Positions 17,327 to 26,495 of a DNA stretch of 64,000 nucleotides are shown here, piece after piece. Below the pieces are notes generated by a model, which ran no database searches, had not been told where the DNA came from, and worked only from the letters and a program-made list of their open reading frames with translations. Each line of letters starts with the position of its first letter. Position 1 is the first letter of the stretch. Source of the DNA: CADEDV01 sp964596345 (GTDB lineage: Bacteria; Bacteroidota; Bacteroidia; Chitinophagales; Chitinophagaceae); contig CAZQSZ010000004.1 of assembly GCA_964596345.1 (NCBI GenBank), positions 248,001 to 312,000 of the forward strand. The letters are read 5' to 3'. A program made the translations under genes and the position numbers.

Positions 17327-17977
17327 TTACATCTGCACTTTTGTGCCAAAAGCCAGGTCCCCGGCATCGCCCAGTCCCGGAACGATATAGCCCTTGGCGG
17401 TCAGCTCATCATCAATATCTCCGCACCAGATGGTTACGGAAGGCTCTTCTCTCTTAACATATTCAATGCCAACCGTGCAGGCAATGGCCGCCACAATATG
17501 AATTTCTTTGGGACGACCCTCTTCTTTCAGGAAATGGATGGTTTTTACTAAGGAAGACCCCGTGGCCAGCATCGGGTCGGAAATAATCAGCACCCTGTTC
17601 TCCATATCCGGGCAGGAGATATAATCGAGGCTGATCTCGAAACTACCATCCTTATGATGCTTCCGGTAGGCAGAAATAAAGGCATTATCAGCTTTATCAA
17701 AAGCGTTTAATAAACCCTGGTGCAGTGGTAACCCGGCTCTCAGGATTGTAGCCAGTACAGGCTGATCTTTTATCAATTTGCAAGTGGCTATTCCCAGCGG
17801 TGTCTGAATTTCTTTTTCTTCGAAAGGAAGAACCTTGCTGATCTCATAAGCAATGGCCTCACCAATACGTTCCAGGTTGCGCCGGAAACGCATCCGGTCC
17901 GTCTGCACTTCCACATTCCTGAGCTCACTAACCCAGTTGCTGATAAGACTATGTTTCTCACTTAAATTAATGACCAT
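17327..17977 (-). CDS. upp: Uracil phosphoribosyltransferase
   Basis: The 216-residue enzyme makes UMP from uracil and PRPP in pyrimidine salvage. The PRPP-binding loop reads VLIISDPMLATGSS, and the uracil-binding C-terminal region is IPGLGDAGDLAFGT in the variant YIVPGLGDAGDLAFGT. ILRAGLPLHQGL is the conserved PRT-fold helix. A TAATTTTG promoter element lies about 38 bp upstream on the same strand. Confidence 0.95.
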   Translation of the reverse strand: MVINLSEKHSLISNWVSELRNVEVQTDRMRFRRNLERIGEAIAYEISKVLPFEEKEIQTPLGIATCKLIKDQPVLATILRAGLPLHQGLLNAFDKADNAFISAYRKHHKDGSFEISLDYISCPDMENRVLIISDPMLATGSSLVKTIHFLKEEGRPKEIHIVAAIACTVGIEYVKREEPSVTIWCGDIDDELTAKGYIVPGLGDAGDLAFGTKVQM

Positions 17978-18015
17978 GCTTCTGTCAGTTTTGGATAGCA
18001 GATGATAGATTTGCT

Positions 18016-18023
18016 CAAAATTA
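18016..18023 (-). promoter_or_regulatory. Promoter -7 element for upp
   Basis: The minus strand reads TAATTTTG, an exact match to the Bacteroidota -7 consensus TAnnTTTG, 38 bp before the upp start codon. A TTTG lies 22 nt further upstream, slightly beyond the usual spacing. Confidence 0.55.
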
Positions 18024-18080
18024 CGGCTTTTGCTTTGCGCAGGTTCAAATGAAGATCGCTAAAATTAAAATGTTCAGCAA

Positions 18081-19181
18081 ATGGTTTACAGGGCTATTGG
18101 TTTAATGAGTGGCAGTTCACTCGATGGATTGGATATTGCTTTTGCAGAGTTCCAGGAGAACGCAGGCAGGTGGACATATGAGATAGTACAAGCTGATTGT
18201 TATCCTTACCCGGCTGACTGGGTGAGCCGATTGAAGAACGCTACCTCTTTATCTGCTTTGGATTATCAATTATTACATATCGATTATGGCCATTATCTCG
18301 GGCAACAAGTCAATCATTTTATTGAGCAGCATCAACTGTATTATAAAGTGGCGCTGGTGGCTTCTCATGGACACACTACTTTTCATCTGCCTGTCCAAAA
18401 GATGACGGCTCAACTGGGCGATGGGGCAGCTATTGCTGCACAAACTAAATTACCCGTGGTAACCGATCTGCGGGCCATGGATGTAGCACTCGGGGGACAG
18501 GGCGCCCCGATCGTTCCCATTGGAGAAAAATTGTTGTGGCAGGAGTATGATTATTTCCTGAACATAGGAGGAATCGCCAATCTTACCATCAATTCAGAAC
18601 CATATCTTGCTTTTGATATTTGCCCGGCTAACCGGGTGTTGAATATGCTGGCTGCCGATGCAGGAAAAGAAATGGATGAGCATGGGGCAATGGCTGCTGC
18701 CGGTGCTATCAATAAAAACTTGTTGGAAAAATTGAATGCCCTGGATTATTACAAGCTGGCAGCCCCCAAATCTTTAGCGAATGATTACGGGACAGATATT
18801 GTTTACCCACTGATCAAAACATCAGGATCCAATATACCGGATGCTTTACGAACCTTTACCGAACATATTGCACTACAAATCAGCGAAGCTATTTCCAATA
18901 GCCGAAATCCCAAAACTGGCTCGACGGCGGGCCTCAGGATTTTAGTAACTGGCGGCGGCGCTTTTAATACTTTTCTCATACAGCAACTGCAGGAAAAAGT
19001 GAAAGCATATACTATAGAAGTGGTGGTGCCGGAGGCGAAACTTGTCAACTATAAGGAAGCGCTGATCATGGCATTGATCGGTGTTTTGCGCTGGAGGCAG
19101 GAGTATAACGTACTGGCTTCGGTAACAGGTGCATCAAGAGATAGTATCGGCGGAGCCTTATGGATGGGAGGCGAGGAGTGA
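18081..19181 (+). CDS. anmK: Anhydro-N-acetylmuramic acid kinase
   Basis: The 366-residue cytoplasmic kinase opens the 1,6-anhydro ring of anhydroMurNAc and phosphorylates it for peptidoglycan recycling. It shows IGLMSGSSLDGLDIA at residues 6-20 (ATP loop), SHGHTTFH, the GDGAAIAAQT site (as LGDGAAIA), DLRAMDVALGGQGAP and NIGGIANLT. It diverges from upp and ends 4 bp before the convergent LytTR gene. Confidence 0.95.
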   Translation: MVYRAIGLMSGSSLDGLDIAFAEFQENAGRWTYEIVQADCYPYPADWVSRLKNATSLSALDYQLLHIDYGHYLGQQVNHFIEQHQLYYKVALVASHGHTTFHLPVQKMTAQLGDGAAIAAQTKLPVVTDLRAMDVALGGQGAPIVPIGEKLLWQEYDYFLNIGGIANLTINSEPYLAFDICPANRVLNMLAADAGKEMDEHGAMAAAGAINKNLLEKLNALDYYKLAAPKSLANDYGTDIVYPLIKTSGSNIPDALRTFTEHIALQISEAISNSRNPKTGSTAGLRILVTGGGAFNTFLIQQLQEKVKAYTIEVVVPEAKLVNYKEALIMALIGVLRWRQEYNVLASVTGASRDSIGGALWMGGEE

Positions 19182-19185
19182 TTTT

Positions 19186-19923
19186 TTATAACCCCAGCAC
19201 CTCTCTCAATCGTACATAACCTGTTCTGCTGACCGGTACTTTAATCCCGGAACGAAGAATAGCAACATGGTTATCTTTTTCGTACGGATCAATCCTTGTG
19301 ATCTGCTGCACATTGACAATATAGGAACGATGAGAACGGACAAACTGCTGCCCATCCAGTGTCTGTTCAAAATGATTCATGGTCTTATTCTTCAGGAAAT
19401 AACCTTCACCGGTATGCACTTTTACATAATCATCTGCTGCTTCTAAATACTGTACTTCGTGAACAGGTATGATCTTGATCTTGCTGCCGTTCTTTACCAC
19501 GATCCGGTTATTCTGTGAAGGAGATTGCGATGCAGTCTCCAGCAGGTCCTGCGTGACTTTTTCTGTACTTATAGCTTTTTGTTCCTTGAATTTATTGATC
19601 GCTTTATCAAAACGTTCCTGGTTGAATGGCTTTAATAAATAATCAATGGCATGTGCTTCAAATGCTTTGATGGCAAACTCATCAAACGCAGTTGCAAAAA
19701 TGACGGCCGGGGGTTGTTCAATGAGTTCCAGCATTTCAAAGCCATTTATCTTGGGCATTTGTATATCCAGGAAAATAAGATCCGGCTGGTGCTGCTGAAT
19801 GGCTTTTAGCCCTTCAAAACCATCATTGCATTCCTGCATGATCTCTACCTGCGGGTGCTTTTGTAAATATTCTTTCACAATACTTCTTGCCAGGGGCTCG
19901 TCATCGATAATAACAACTTTCAT
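19186..19923 (-). CDS. LytTR-family response regulator
   Basis: The 245-residue regulator has an N-terminal receiver domain with acidic DDE at residues 7-9 and the phosphoacceptor Asp53 (FLDIQMP), followed by a LytTR DNA-binding domain (GSKIKIIPVHEVQYLEAADDYVKVHT, then FVRSHRSYIVN). Its partner kinase is encoded 17 bp upstream. LytTR proteins commonly control cell-envelope or stress genes; a LiaF-like gene lies upstream in the same orientation. Confidence 0.93.
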   Translation of the reverse strand: MKVVIIDDEPLARSIVKEYLQKHPQVEIMQECNDGFEGLKAIQQHQPDLIFLDIQMPKINGFEMLELIEQPPAVIFATAFDEFAIKAFEAHAIDYLLKPFNQERFDKAINKFKEQKAISTEKVTQDLLETASQSPSQNNRIVVKNGSKIKIIPVHEVQYLEAADDYVKVHTGEGYFLKNKTMNHFEQTLDGQQFVRSHRSYIVNVQQITRIDPYEKDNHVAILRSGIKVPVSRTGYVRLREVLGL

Positions 19924-19940
19924 GATATATGATTTAAAAC

Positions 19941-20984
19941 CTAAGCGGTTTGGGGTATCTTAACAATGGTTGTAAAATTATTCTCTTTTGATTCAGTTGA
20001 CAACAGGTCTGTCCTTGCAAATAACAGGTAAAGCCTGCGTTGCACGGATTTCAATCCAAATCCAGTCCCTTGTTTGGGAGAGGATGTTTCCGGGTCAAAT
20101 GGATTGATTACTTTAATCACCAGGTGTTTATCATGGATTATAGTGCTGATACGGATCAGGGTTTCACCGGTGGTGTCATACAGGCCAAATTTGATCGCAT
20201 TTTCCACAATGGGCTGCAATAACAAAGCGGGTAGTTTGAGCTGGTGAGTTGCTTCCTCACATTCAATTTGGGTAGCCAGCCTGTTTCCAAATCTTACTTT
20301 TTCGATATCAAGGTATAATTGCAGGTATTGGAGCTCTTCTTGTAGTGTTACCCATTGGGTTTCTTCTTTTTTTAAAGTACCCCTTAAAAAATCCGACAGT
20401 TGCTGTACCATTTTCCGGGCTTCTTCCGGCCGGCTGCCGATCAGCGCATTAATAGAATTGAGGCTGTTGAATAAAAAGTGCGGTTGTAATTGCTGGCGTA
20501 ATTTGAATAACTCAGCTTCTTTTGACATTTTTTCAGCATCCACTTTCCTGTTCTCATTCTCTTTTTGCTCTTGCTGGTTGTACCAGAGTATGCTGATCAT
20601 GGTAATACAACCCAATAATAAAAAACCAATACCAAAGCGGATCGGCATAGAGTGGTACAACATATCGGTATACCCAGTGTGAAATGATCCGATCCAGGTT
20701 TTTAATATCCACTTGGTAATAAGCAGCCAGAAAACTGTGAGTAAAAGACAGAGGAAAAAGATATTTACATACTGCTCACCACGGGGCAGGTAATAACGGA
20801 GTGTGTTCATTACAAGAAGTGATGCCAGGAAGAGAAATAAATTACTAATAAGCCCATCAATAATAGCCGCATCCCATGGTAAACCAAACCAATGCATGAC
20901 CAGGATATGATCGCCAATCAGTACTGCCCAGCAGATACTGAAAATAATAGCGAACCGCCGGATAGAATAAGGTGTGTTAGCCAT
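19941..20984 (-). CDS. LytS/YehU-type sensor histidine kinase
   Basis: The 347-residue membrane kinase has four hydrophobic segments in its N-terminal half (to about residue 145), then a short coiled segment and the His_kinase motif LRQQLQPHFLFNSLNSINAL with the phosphorylated His. The ATP-binding domain has QPIVENAIKFGL and GTGFGLKSVQRRL. It is the cognate kinase of the downstream LytTR regulator. Seven bp separate it from the DUF4288 gene. Confidence 0.92.
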   Translation of the reverse strand: MANTPYSIRRFAIIFSICWAVLIGDHILVMHWFGLPWDAAIIDGLISNLFLFLASLLVMNTLRYYLPRGEQYVNIFFLCLLLTVFWLLITKWILKTWIGSFHTGYTDMLYHSMPIRFGIGFLLLGCITMISILWYNQQEQKENENRKVDAEKMSKEAELFKLRQQLQPHFLFNSLNSINALIGSRPEEARKMVQQLSDFLRGTLKKEETQWVTLQEELQYLQLYLDIEKVRFGNRLATQIECEEATHQLKLPALLLQPIVENAIKFGLYDTTGETLIRISTIIHDKHLVIKVINPFDPETSSPKQGTGFGLKSVQRRLYLLFARTDLLSTESKENNFTTIVKIPQTA

Positions 20985-20991
20985 GTTTATC

Positions 20992-21351
20992 TCAAGCCAG
21001 TTGTAAAAGCTGATGCGTCTGGGTGAAGAAAATGTTTTCAGCTTTTTGGTTCACAGTATAGACATAGGCATCCGCATTGTCCTGTTCTTCAATACGGGAA
21101 TATAATTCGGCACCATCAATCAGCTCACTGAGCAGGTAGAGTTCACTTACATTGATAAACTCCCATTTCACCAGTTGTTCTTTGCTGTTATAAAAAGCAT
21201 CTTCTTCTCTTTTGCCCATGTCTTGTGCTTTGCGGAAAGCTTCTTCTTTATCAGCGGCAGCAATCAATCTTAATTGCTCATCAAACTGGGCCCGGTGTTG
21301 CCCATCGCCGCAAACAATACGAAATACCAATTTGGAAAGATACCAGTTCAT
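20992..21351 (-). CDS. DUF4288 family protein
   Basis: The 119-residue soluble protein starts MNWYLSKLVFRIVCGDGQHRAQFDEQLRL, typical of DUF4288, and has the conserved VKWEFINVSELYLLSEL. Its function is unknown. It is placed between a LiaF-like gene and the sensor kinase gene and is 7 bp from the kinase gene, so a role with the two-component system is possible. A terminator separates it from the LiaF-like gene. Confidence 0.75.
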   Translation of the reverse strand: MNWYLSKLVFRIVCGDGQHRAQFDEQLRLIAAADKEEAFRKAQDMGKREEDAFYNSKEQLVKWEFINVSELYLLSELIDGAELYSRIEEQDNADAYVYTVNQKAENIFFTQTHQLLQLA

Positions 21352-21379
21352 AAAAGTCAGTTGATAAGGTGAATGATCT

Positions 21380-21433
21380 TAAAAAAAGCCATACCGTCCA
21401 TTCACTCCGGCTCCTGCACACCCCGGTATGGCT
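21380..21433 (-). terminator. Rho-independent terminator after the LiaF-like gene, inside the gene group
   Basis: The minus strand reads AGCCATACCG (plus 21424-21433) and CGGTATGGCT (21387-21396), a perfect 10-bp stem, followed by seven T residues (plus A run 21381-21387). It lies in the 91-bp gap between the LiaF-like and DUF4288 genes and would cut or attenuate transcription into the kinase-regulator pair. Confidence 0.8.
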
Positions 21434-21442
21434 GTTGTATAG

Positions 21443-22252
21443 TTAATAGCTCTTGATGTCAATACCTCCGAATATCACAGTTCCTTTCAGTAACAAAACT
21501 TTATCCGGGTTGTCAACCATCTGCGACATAGGCCGTTTGTCTTCCAGTCCGCCAAAAATGGTAACGGCTTCAGATTTTACCGCCCAGTTAGAAGGAATGA
21601 TCAGTTTGGTGCCACCAAAAATGGTGGTCAGTTCCAGCACGGCCGTTCCTTTAATATCTGCCTGTGAAAGGTTGAGCTCAGTGCCTCCGAATACATTGAC
21701 AATGTCGCCGCCTTTGAAATCTTTACAAAGAATATTCTTTTTGGAGCCGCTGAAAATACAGGTGCTGTCAACATAATCATCCTGGGTAAAGGTTTCCTGC
21801 TGGCAACCTGAAAGAGGATCATTCGTATCTATACCATCATTTTTTTTTCGGCCAGACCATCCATTCCTGTCACCGCCTGATTTTTGTTGGGAACGGAGAA
21901 TAAAAAACAATCCGACAACGATCAGTATTACGGGCCAAATATGACGGCGCAGATCACCATGTAAAAAATAATCATTGGCCAGGAATGTACCCCCCACTAG
22001 TAATAAAACAAACCAGGCCATTCCCTGGAAACGGTGCCGGAAACCAATAAAGAGACCCAGCACAATCAACAGCATCTGCCAGCTGAAAACCCAGCGGGGA
22101 AAATCCGGAATATAACTTCTCATCAGCGCAACGATACCGATCAGTAATAGCAATACACCTGTCCAGATATGGCCGCTGCGGTGGTGGCGTTCCATCCTCA
22201 TTTCCCAGCGCATCTTTCTTTCCTCCATCCTTTTTTCAAATTCTTCTCGCAT
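21443..22252 (-). CDS. LiaF-like cell envelope stress protein
   Basis: The 269-residue protein begins with a charged coiled N-terminus rich in Arg/Glu, then four closely spaced transmembrane helices (about residues 29-125), and a C-terminal beta-repeat domain with repeated IFGG/VFGG units (VFGGTELNL, IFGGTKLIIP, IFGGLEDKR, IFGGIDIKS). This is the arrangement of LiaF/DUF5668 proteins, which modulate envelope-stress two-component systems in Firmicutes. The neighbouring LytS/LytTR pair would suit a similar role, but the link is inferred. Confidence 0.85.
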   Translation of the reverse strand: MREEFEKRMEERKMRWEMRMERHHRSGHIWTGVLLLLIGIVALMRSYIPDFPRWVFSWQMLLIVLGLFIGFRHRFQGMAWFVLLLVGGTFLANDYFLHGDLRRHIWPVILIVVGLFFILRSQQKSGGDRNGWSGRKKNDGIDTNDPLSGCQQETFTQDDYVDSTCIFSGSKKNILCKDFKGGDIVNVFGGTELNLSQADIKGTAVLELTTIFGGTKLIIPSNWAVKSEAVTIFGGLEDKRPMSQMVDNPDKVLLLKGTVIFGGIDIKSY

Positions 22253-22268
22253 GGCTTCAAATTTTAAT

Positions 22269-22299
22269 CAAAACTAACCGGTATCAGCGTATTGGTCAA
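22269..22299 (-). promoter_or_regulatory. Promoter of the LiaF-like gene
   Basis: On the minus strand TTG (plus 22297-22299) is followed after 20 nt by TAGTTTTG (22269-22276), an exact Bacteroidota -33/-7 arrangement, 16 bp before the start codon. Confidence 0.7.
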
Positions 22300-22365
22300 C
22301 AGCAGATGGGTACTGTGCTGCCTCAAGTCGGTGAACGGGGGAAAATGCCCGGTCAGTAACGGGCC

Positions 22366-22401
22366 AAAAAAATCCCCGTAACCATGTCAGTGGCTACGGG
22401 G
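22366..22401 (-). terminator. Terminator after the T9SS sorting-domain protein gene
   Basis: The minus strand reads CCCCGTAGCC, an 8-nt loop, GGTTACGGGG (one G-T wobble), then A and seven T residues. It ends the gene at 22428-23066. Confidence 0.8.
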
Positions 22402-22427
22402 CAATATGATCAATGCTATCCTGAAGT

Positions 22428-23066
22428 CTATTGCTTATTGAACCGGATCTTCTGGCCGCTCAAATTGCCAAAATACATACCCTTGGGGAGTTGCCGGGTA
22501 TCTGCTACCGATATTCCCTCATGGCTGCTTTTCTGAAGCGGTAATTCCCATTGCCGCAGATGAATATCTGTAACAAAAAATGTTTTCTGGTTTGTACTGT
22601 TATTGATATAAATAAAATCATTAGCCGGGTTAGGGTAGACGGCCGGGGTAACGCCATTAAAACGAACATTAACCATATCTGTATAGATCTTCCTGCCCGT
22701 GGGGTAGGATATTTCTATGCGATAACTGTAATTCCCTTTCTCTGTCAGTATATCATCATACGTGTATCTCTTGTTGTCATTGCCGGTTTTCATATCAAAC
22801 CGGGCTATATCGATCCATTTCTGGTTCACCGTATCTGATCGCTGGAGTATGATATATTCGTCATTCTCTTCACTTTCGGTATACCATTCCAACCGGGCGG
22901 CATTACCTTTCAGGGCAGAATAAAAAGAAAGAATATTAGTATGGTAAACTTTGCAAAGAGGGTAAACTTCCGCTTTGGCGGGTGCACAAAAAACGAAATT
23001 GAAAAAAAACAGGCAGATAAATAGCGACAAAGAATATTTCCTGGTGGCAGAAAAAATTATTTTCAT
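22428..23066 (-). CDS. Small secreted protein with T9SS C-terminal sorting domain
   Basis: The preferred start is the Met at 23064-23066, giving MKIIFSATRKYSLSLFICLFFF and a signal peptide ending near APAKA; an in-frame start at 23120 would put 18 polar residues before it. About 212 residues. The middle is a fibronectin-like sandwich (ARLEWYTESEENDEYIILQRSDTV is typical of such domains), and the C-terminus has VYPNPANDFIYINN and LPKGMYFGNLSGQKIRFNK, a type A sorting signal. Likely a surface or released protein of unknown binding role. Confidence 0.8.
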   Translation of the reverse strand: MKIIFSATRKYSLSLFICLFFFNFVFCAPAKAEVYPLCKVYHTNILSFYSALKGNAARLEWYTESEENDEYIILQRSDTVNQKWIDIARFDMKTGNDNKRYTYDDILTEKGNYSYRIEISYPTGRKIYTDMVNVRFNGVTPAVYPNPANDFIYINNSTNQKTFFVTDIHLRQWELPLQKSSHEGISVADTRQLPKGMYFGNLSGQKIRFNKQ

Positions 23067-23184
23067 GAGTGGGTCCGGATTAGAGGTCTGAAAAATAGAC
23101 AATAACTGCCGGGCTTGCAACCTTTAAGAGCGTTTATTTTATGAAATAAGTGTTTTGCTTAACTTAGGGAAAAATACGAATAAT

Positions 23185-26100
23185 ATGCAAGGGCTTAAGC
23201 TAACTACTATAATAATCAATCTTCTGTGCGGGGCTGTTTTGTTGCATGCTCAGGAAAAAAAGGACTCCAAAAAGTGGGATGTCAATAACCCAGAAGGGCC
23301 TTACAAAGAGGTGTCTTTTACCGTATCCGAAGGCACCTGGATGAACCTGGATATATCGCCGGATGGGAAGGAAATTATATTTGACCTGCTGGGAGATATT
23401 TACAGTATTCCTGCTGCCGGGGGAGAAGCTAAAGTGTTGCGGAGTGGTCATGCATTTGAAGTGCAGCCCAGGTTCAGCCCGGATGGGAAAAAGATATTGT
23501 TTACTTCCGATGCGGGCGGTGGCGATAATATCTGGGTGATGAACCGGGATGGAAGCAATGCCCGGCAAATAACAAAAGAAAGTTTCCGGTTATTAAATAA
23601 TGCCTGCTGGTCACCCGATGGAGAATATATCATTGCCAGGAAGCATTTTACTTCTGGTCGTTCATTAGGTGCTGGTGAAATGTGGTTATATCATACCAGT
23701 GGCGGCAGTGGTCTGCAACTGACAACCCGGAAGAATGATCAGCAGGATGTGAATGAACCGGTGGTTTCACCCGATGGCCGGTACGTTTATTTCAGCGAGG
23801 ATATGTACCCGGGTGGTTTCTTCCAGTATAACAAGGACCCGAACAACGAGATATTTGCGATCCGTCGTTTCGACCGGCAAAAAGGAGTTATTGAAAATAT
23901 AACCGGCGGGCCGGGTGGTGCAGTCAGGCCCCAGTTATCACATGACGGGAAGTTATTATCATTCATCAAAAGAGTGCGGACAAAAACGGTGCTGTATATC
24001 CGCAACCTGGAGACGGCAGAAGAATGGCCGGTTTGCGATCTGCTCAGTAAAGACCAGCAGGAAGCATGGACCATATTCGGAAGTTTTCCCGGTTATGCCT
24101 GGACGCCGGATGATCAGCATATCATTATCTGGAGTAATGGTAAGATCAATAAAATTGAAGTGGGGGCAGTCAATAAAATAACAGACATTCCTTTCACCTG
24201 TAATGTAAAGCAGCGCATTTATGATGCCGTACGTTTTCAGCAGGAATTAAATCCATCCACTTTTACTGCACATGTGATACGGCAGGCAATAACTTCTCCT
24301 GATGGAAAGTTTTTAGTGTTTAATGCCCTCGGCTATTTATGGAAAAAAGAATTACCAGCCGGAAAACCTCAACGGGTAACGAATGGTCTCGACTTTGAGT
24401 TTGAACCTTCTTTTTCTGCCGATGGCAAGACACTGTTATATACAACCTGGAATGATGAAACAGCCGGAGCCATCTGGAAAGTAAATACACAGGGAGTTGC
24501 AAAGCCGGTTAAGATCAGCAAAGCAAAAGGAATTTACCGGCAGCCCTCTTTTTCTGCCGATGGAAAAATGATCGTTTATCGCCGGGAAGGCGGCAGTGAT
24601 GCTCTTGGTCCGGCAAATACGGCAAAACCCGGTGTCTATACCATGAATGCAGATGGCAACAATGAAAGTTTTGTAAGAGCAGGGGGTGATAAACCGGTAT
24701 TCAATAAAACCGGTGATCGTATTTATTACCAGACAGGGGCAGGCTTAGGTAGCTGCAAATTGAATGGTGAAGAGGATAAAGCCGTTTTGAAGAGTACCTA
24801 TGGTAACCAGTTCACTGTTTCACCGGATGAAAAATGGATCGCTTTTGTTGATCTGCATAAAGCCTACGTCGCTGCCTTTCCGCAAACAGGAAAAATAATT
24901 GATATAAGCAGTGGCACTAATGATTTTCCGGTTAAAGTGGTAACAAAAGATGCCGGTTTCAACCTGCACTGGAGCAGCGACAGCAAACAAATGCATTATA
25001 CGCTGGGGGATCAATATTATTCCATCAATCTGGAGGACCGGTTTGAATTCATAGCGAATAAACCTGACTCTCTATTCAAAGTGCCGGAGAAAGGTATTGA
25101 AATAGGGCTGGAAGTGAATATGTACAAGCCAACAGGAAGTATTGCTTTTACTAATGCCCGTATCATCACGATGAAAGGGGATGAAGTAATTGAGAACGGA
25201 ACAGTGATCGTGGAAGGGAATATGATCAAGGCGGTAGGAAAATCTGGTGAGGTGACTATCCCTGCCGGTGCCAAACAAATTGATTGTAATGGAAAAACCA
25301 TTCTTCCAGGTTTTATTGATGCACATGCTCATGGCAATCATTTCCGGTCTGGTATTTCACCACAAAAGCACTGGGCTTATTATGCCAATCTTGCCTACGG
25401 TGTTACTACAATGCATGACCCTTCCGCCAACAGCGAAATGGTATTTGCACAAAGTGAGTTGGTGAAGGCCGGTTTACAGGTGGGGCCGAGGGTATTCTCA
25501 ACCGGAACGATCTTATATGGTGCTGATGGAAATTTTAAAGCAGTGATCAATTCACTGGAAGATGCCAGAAGCGCCTTGCGAAGGACTAAAGCCTTCGGCG
25601 CTTTTTCAGTAAAAAGTTATAACCAGCCCCGCCGGGAACAACGGCAACAGGTGATACAGGCTGCCCGGGAACTGAATATGGAAGTGGTGCCGGAAGGGGG
25701 TTCTTTTTTTTACCACAATACAACGATGATACTGGATGGTCATACCACGATCGAACACAATATGCCGGTAGCCCCGCTTTACAATGATGTGATCCAATTG
25801 TGGAAAAATGCGAAGACAGCGTATACGCCGACCCTGATCGTTAACTATGGGTCAGTGAACGGCGAATTTTATTGGTACCAGCACAGTAATGTATGGGAGA
25901 AAGAAAGATTACTTCGGTTCACTCCCCGTGATGTGATCGATACCCGTAGCCGTCACAGGACGATGTTGCCGGAAGAAGAATATATCAATGGCCATATACT
26001 TACTTCCGGGAGTTTGAAAAAATTAATGGACCAGGGAGTACTGGTGAATATGGGTGCACATGGACAAATACAAGGTATCGGTGCACATTGGGAGATATGG

Positions 26101-26442
26101 ATGATGCAGCAGGGAGGCATGACTAATCACCAGGCTTTGCAGACTGCTACGATTAATCCAGCAAAAAGCCTGGGGTTTGACAAATATATCGGCTCATTGG
26201 AAGCAGGTAAGCTGGCTGATCTGCTGGTGCTGGATAAAAACCCGCTGGAGAATATCCGTAATACAGAAAGCATCCGCTATACGATGGTGAATGGAAGATT
26301 ATACGATGCGGAGACCATGAATGAAACAGGGAATGTCGATAAGCCAAGAGGAAAATTTTACTGGGAAACAAGTAAGAATGCTTTCAGTTTTCCCTGGCAT
26401 GACGAAAGCGAAACGGAAGGTTGTGGCTGCGGTAAACATTAA
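23185..26442 (+). CDS. Large secreted PD40 beta-propeller plus amidohydrolase protein
   Basis: The start chosen is the ATG at 23185 (MQGLKLTTIIINLLCG), which begins a signal peptide ending near LHAQ; a TTG at 23155 is also in frame. The N-terminal two thirds (to about residue 630) hold TolB-like PD40 repeats (SPDGKEIIFD, SPDGKKILFT, SPDGEYIIAR, SADGKTLLYT). The C-terminal third is a metal-dependent amidohydrolase with GFIDAHAHGNH supplying the HxH zinc ligands and a late GSLEAGKLADLLVLD. About 1085 residues. Related proteins are widespread in Bacteroidota but the substrate is unknown; peptides or cyclic amides are guesses. The C-terminus is Cys-rich (EGCGCGKH). Confidence 0.88.
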   Translation: MQGLKLTTIIINLLCGAVLLHAQEKKDSKKWDVNNPEGPYKEVSFTVSEGTWMNLDISPDGKEIIFDLLGDIYSIPAAGGEAKVLRSGHAFEVQPRFSPDGKKILFTSDAGGGDNIWVMNRDGSNARQITKESFRLLNNACWSPDGEYIIARKHFTSGRSLGAGEMWLYHTSGGSGLQLTTRKNDQQDVNEPVVSPDGRYVYFSEDMYPGGFFQYNKDPNNEIFAIRRFDRQKGVIENITGGPGGAVRPQLSHDGKLLSFIKRVRTKTVLYIRNLETAEEWPVCDLLSKDQQEAWTIFGSFPGYAWTPDDQHIIIWSNGKINKIEVGAVNKITDIPFTCNVKQRIYDAVRFQQELNPSTFTAHVIRQAITSPDGKFLVFNALGYLWKKELPAGKPQRVTNGLDFEFEPSFSADGKTLLYTTWNDETAGAIWKVNTQGVAKPVKISKAKGIYRQPSFSADGKMIVYRREGGSDALGPANTAKPGVYTMNADGNNESFVRAGGDKPVFNKTGDRIYYQTGAGLGSCKLNGEEDKAVLKSTYGNQFTVSPDEKWIAFVDLHKAYVAAFPQTGKIIDISSGTNDFPVKVVTKDAGFNLHWSSDSKQMHYTLGDQYYSINLEDRFEFIANKPDSLFKVPEKGIEIGLEVNMYKPTGSIAFTNARIITMKGDEVIENGTVIVEGNMIKAVGKSGEVTIPAGAKQIDCNGKTILPGFIDAHAHGNHFRSGISPQKHWAYYANLAYGVTTMHDPSANSEMVFAQSELVKAGLQVGPRVFSTGTILYGADGNFKAVINSLEDARSALRRTKAFGAFSVKSYNQPRREQRQQVIQAARELNMEVVPEGGSFFYHNTTMILDGHTTIEHNMPVAPLYNDVIQLWKNAKTAYTPTLIVNYGSVNGEFYWYQHSNVWEKERLLRFTPRDVIDTRSRHRTMLPEEEYINGHILTSGSLKKLMDQGVLVNMGAHGQIQGIGAHWEIWMMQQGGMTNHQALQTATINPAKSLGFDKYIGSLEAGKLADLLVLDKNPLENIRNTESIRYTMVNGRLYDAETMNETGNVDKPRGKFYWETSKNAFSFPWHDESETEGCGCGKH

Positions 26443-26463
26443 ACCGGAGTAAGAAACATGTTA

Positions 26464-26495
26464 TAGCCTGCTATATTATATGGCAGGCTATTTTT
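26464..26495. terminator. Terminator between the amidohydrolase and adenine deaminase genes
   Basis: TAGCCTGC (26464-26471) pairs with GCAGGCTA (26483-26490) and is followed by TTTTT on the plus strand. The two genes are convergent; the hairpin reaches the last codon of the minus-strand gene. Confidence 0.75.
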
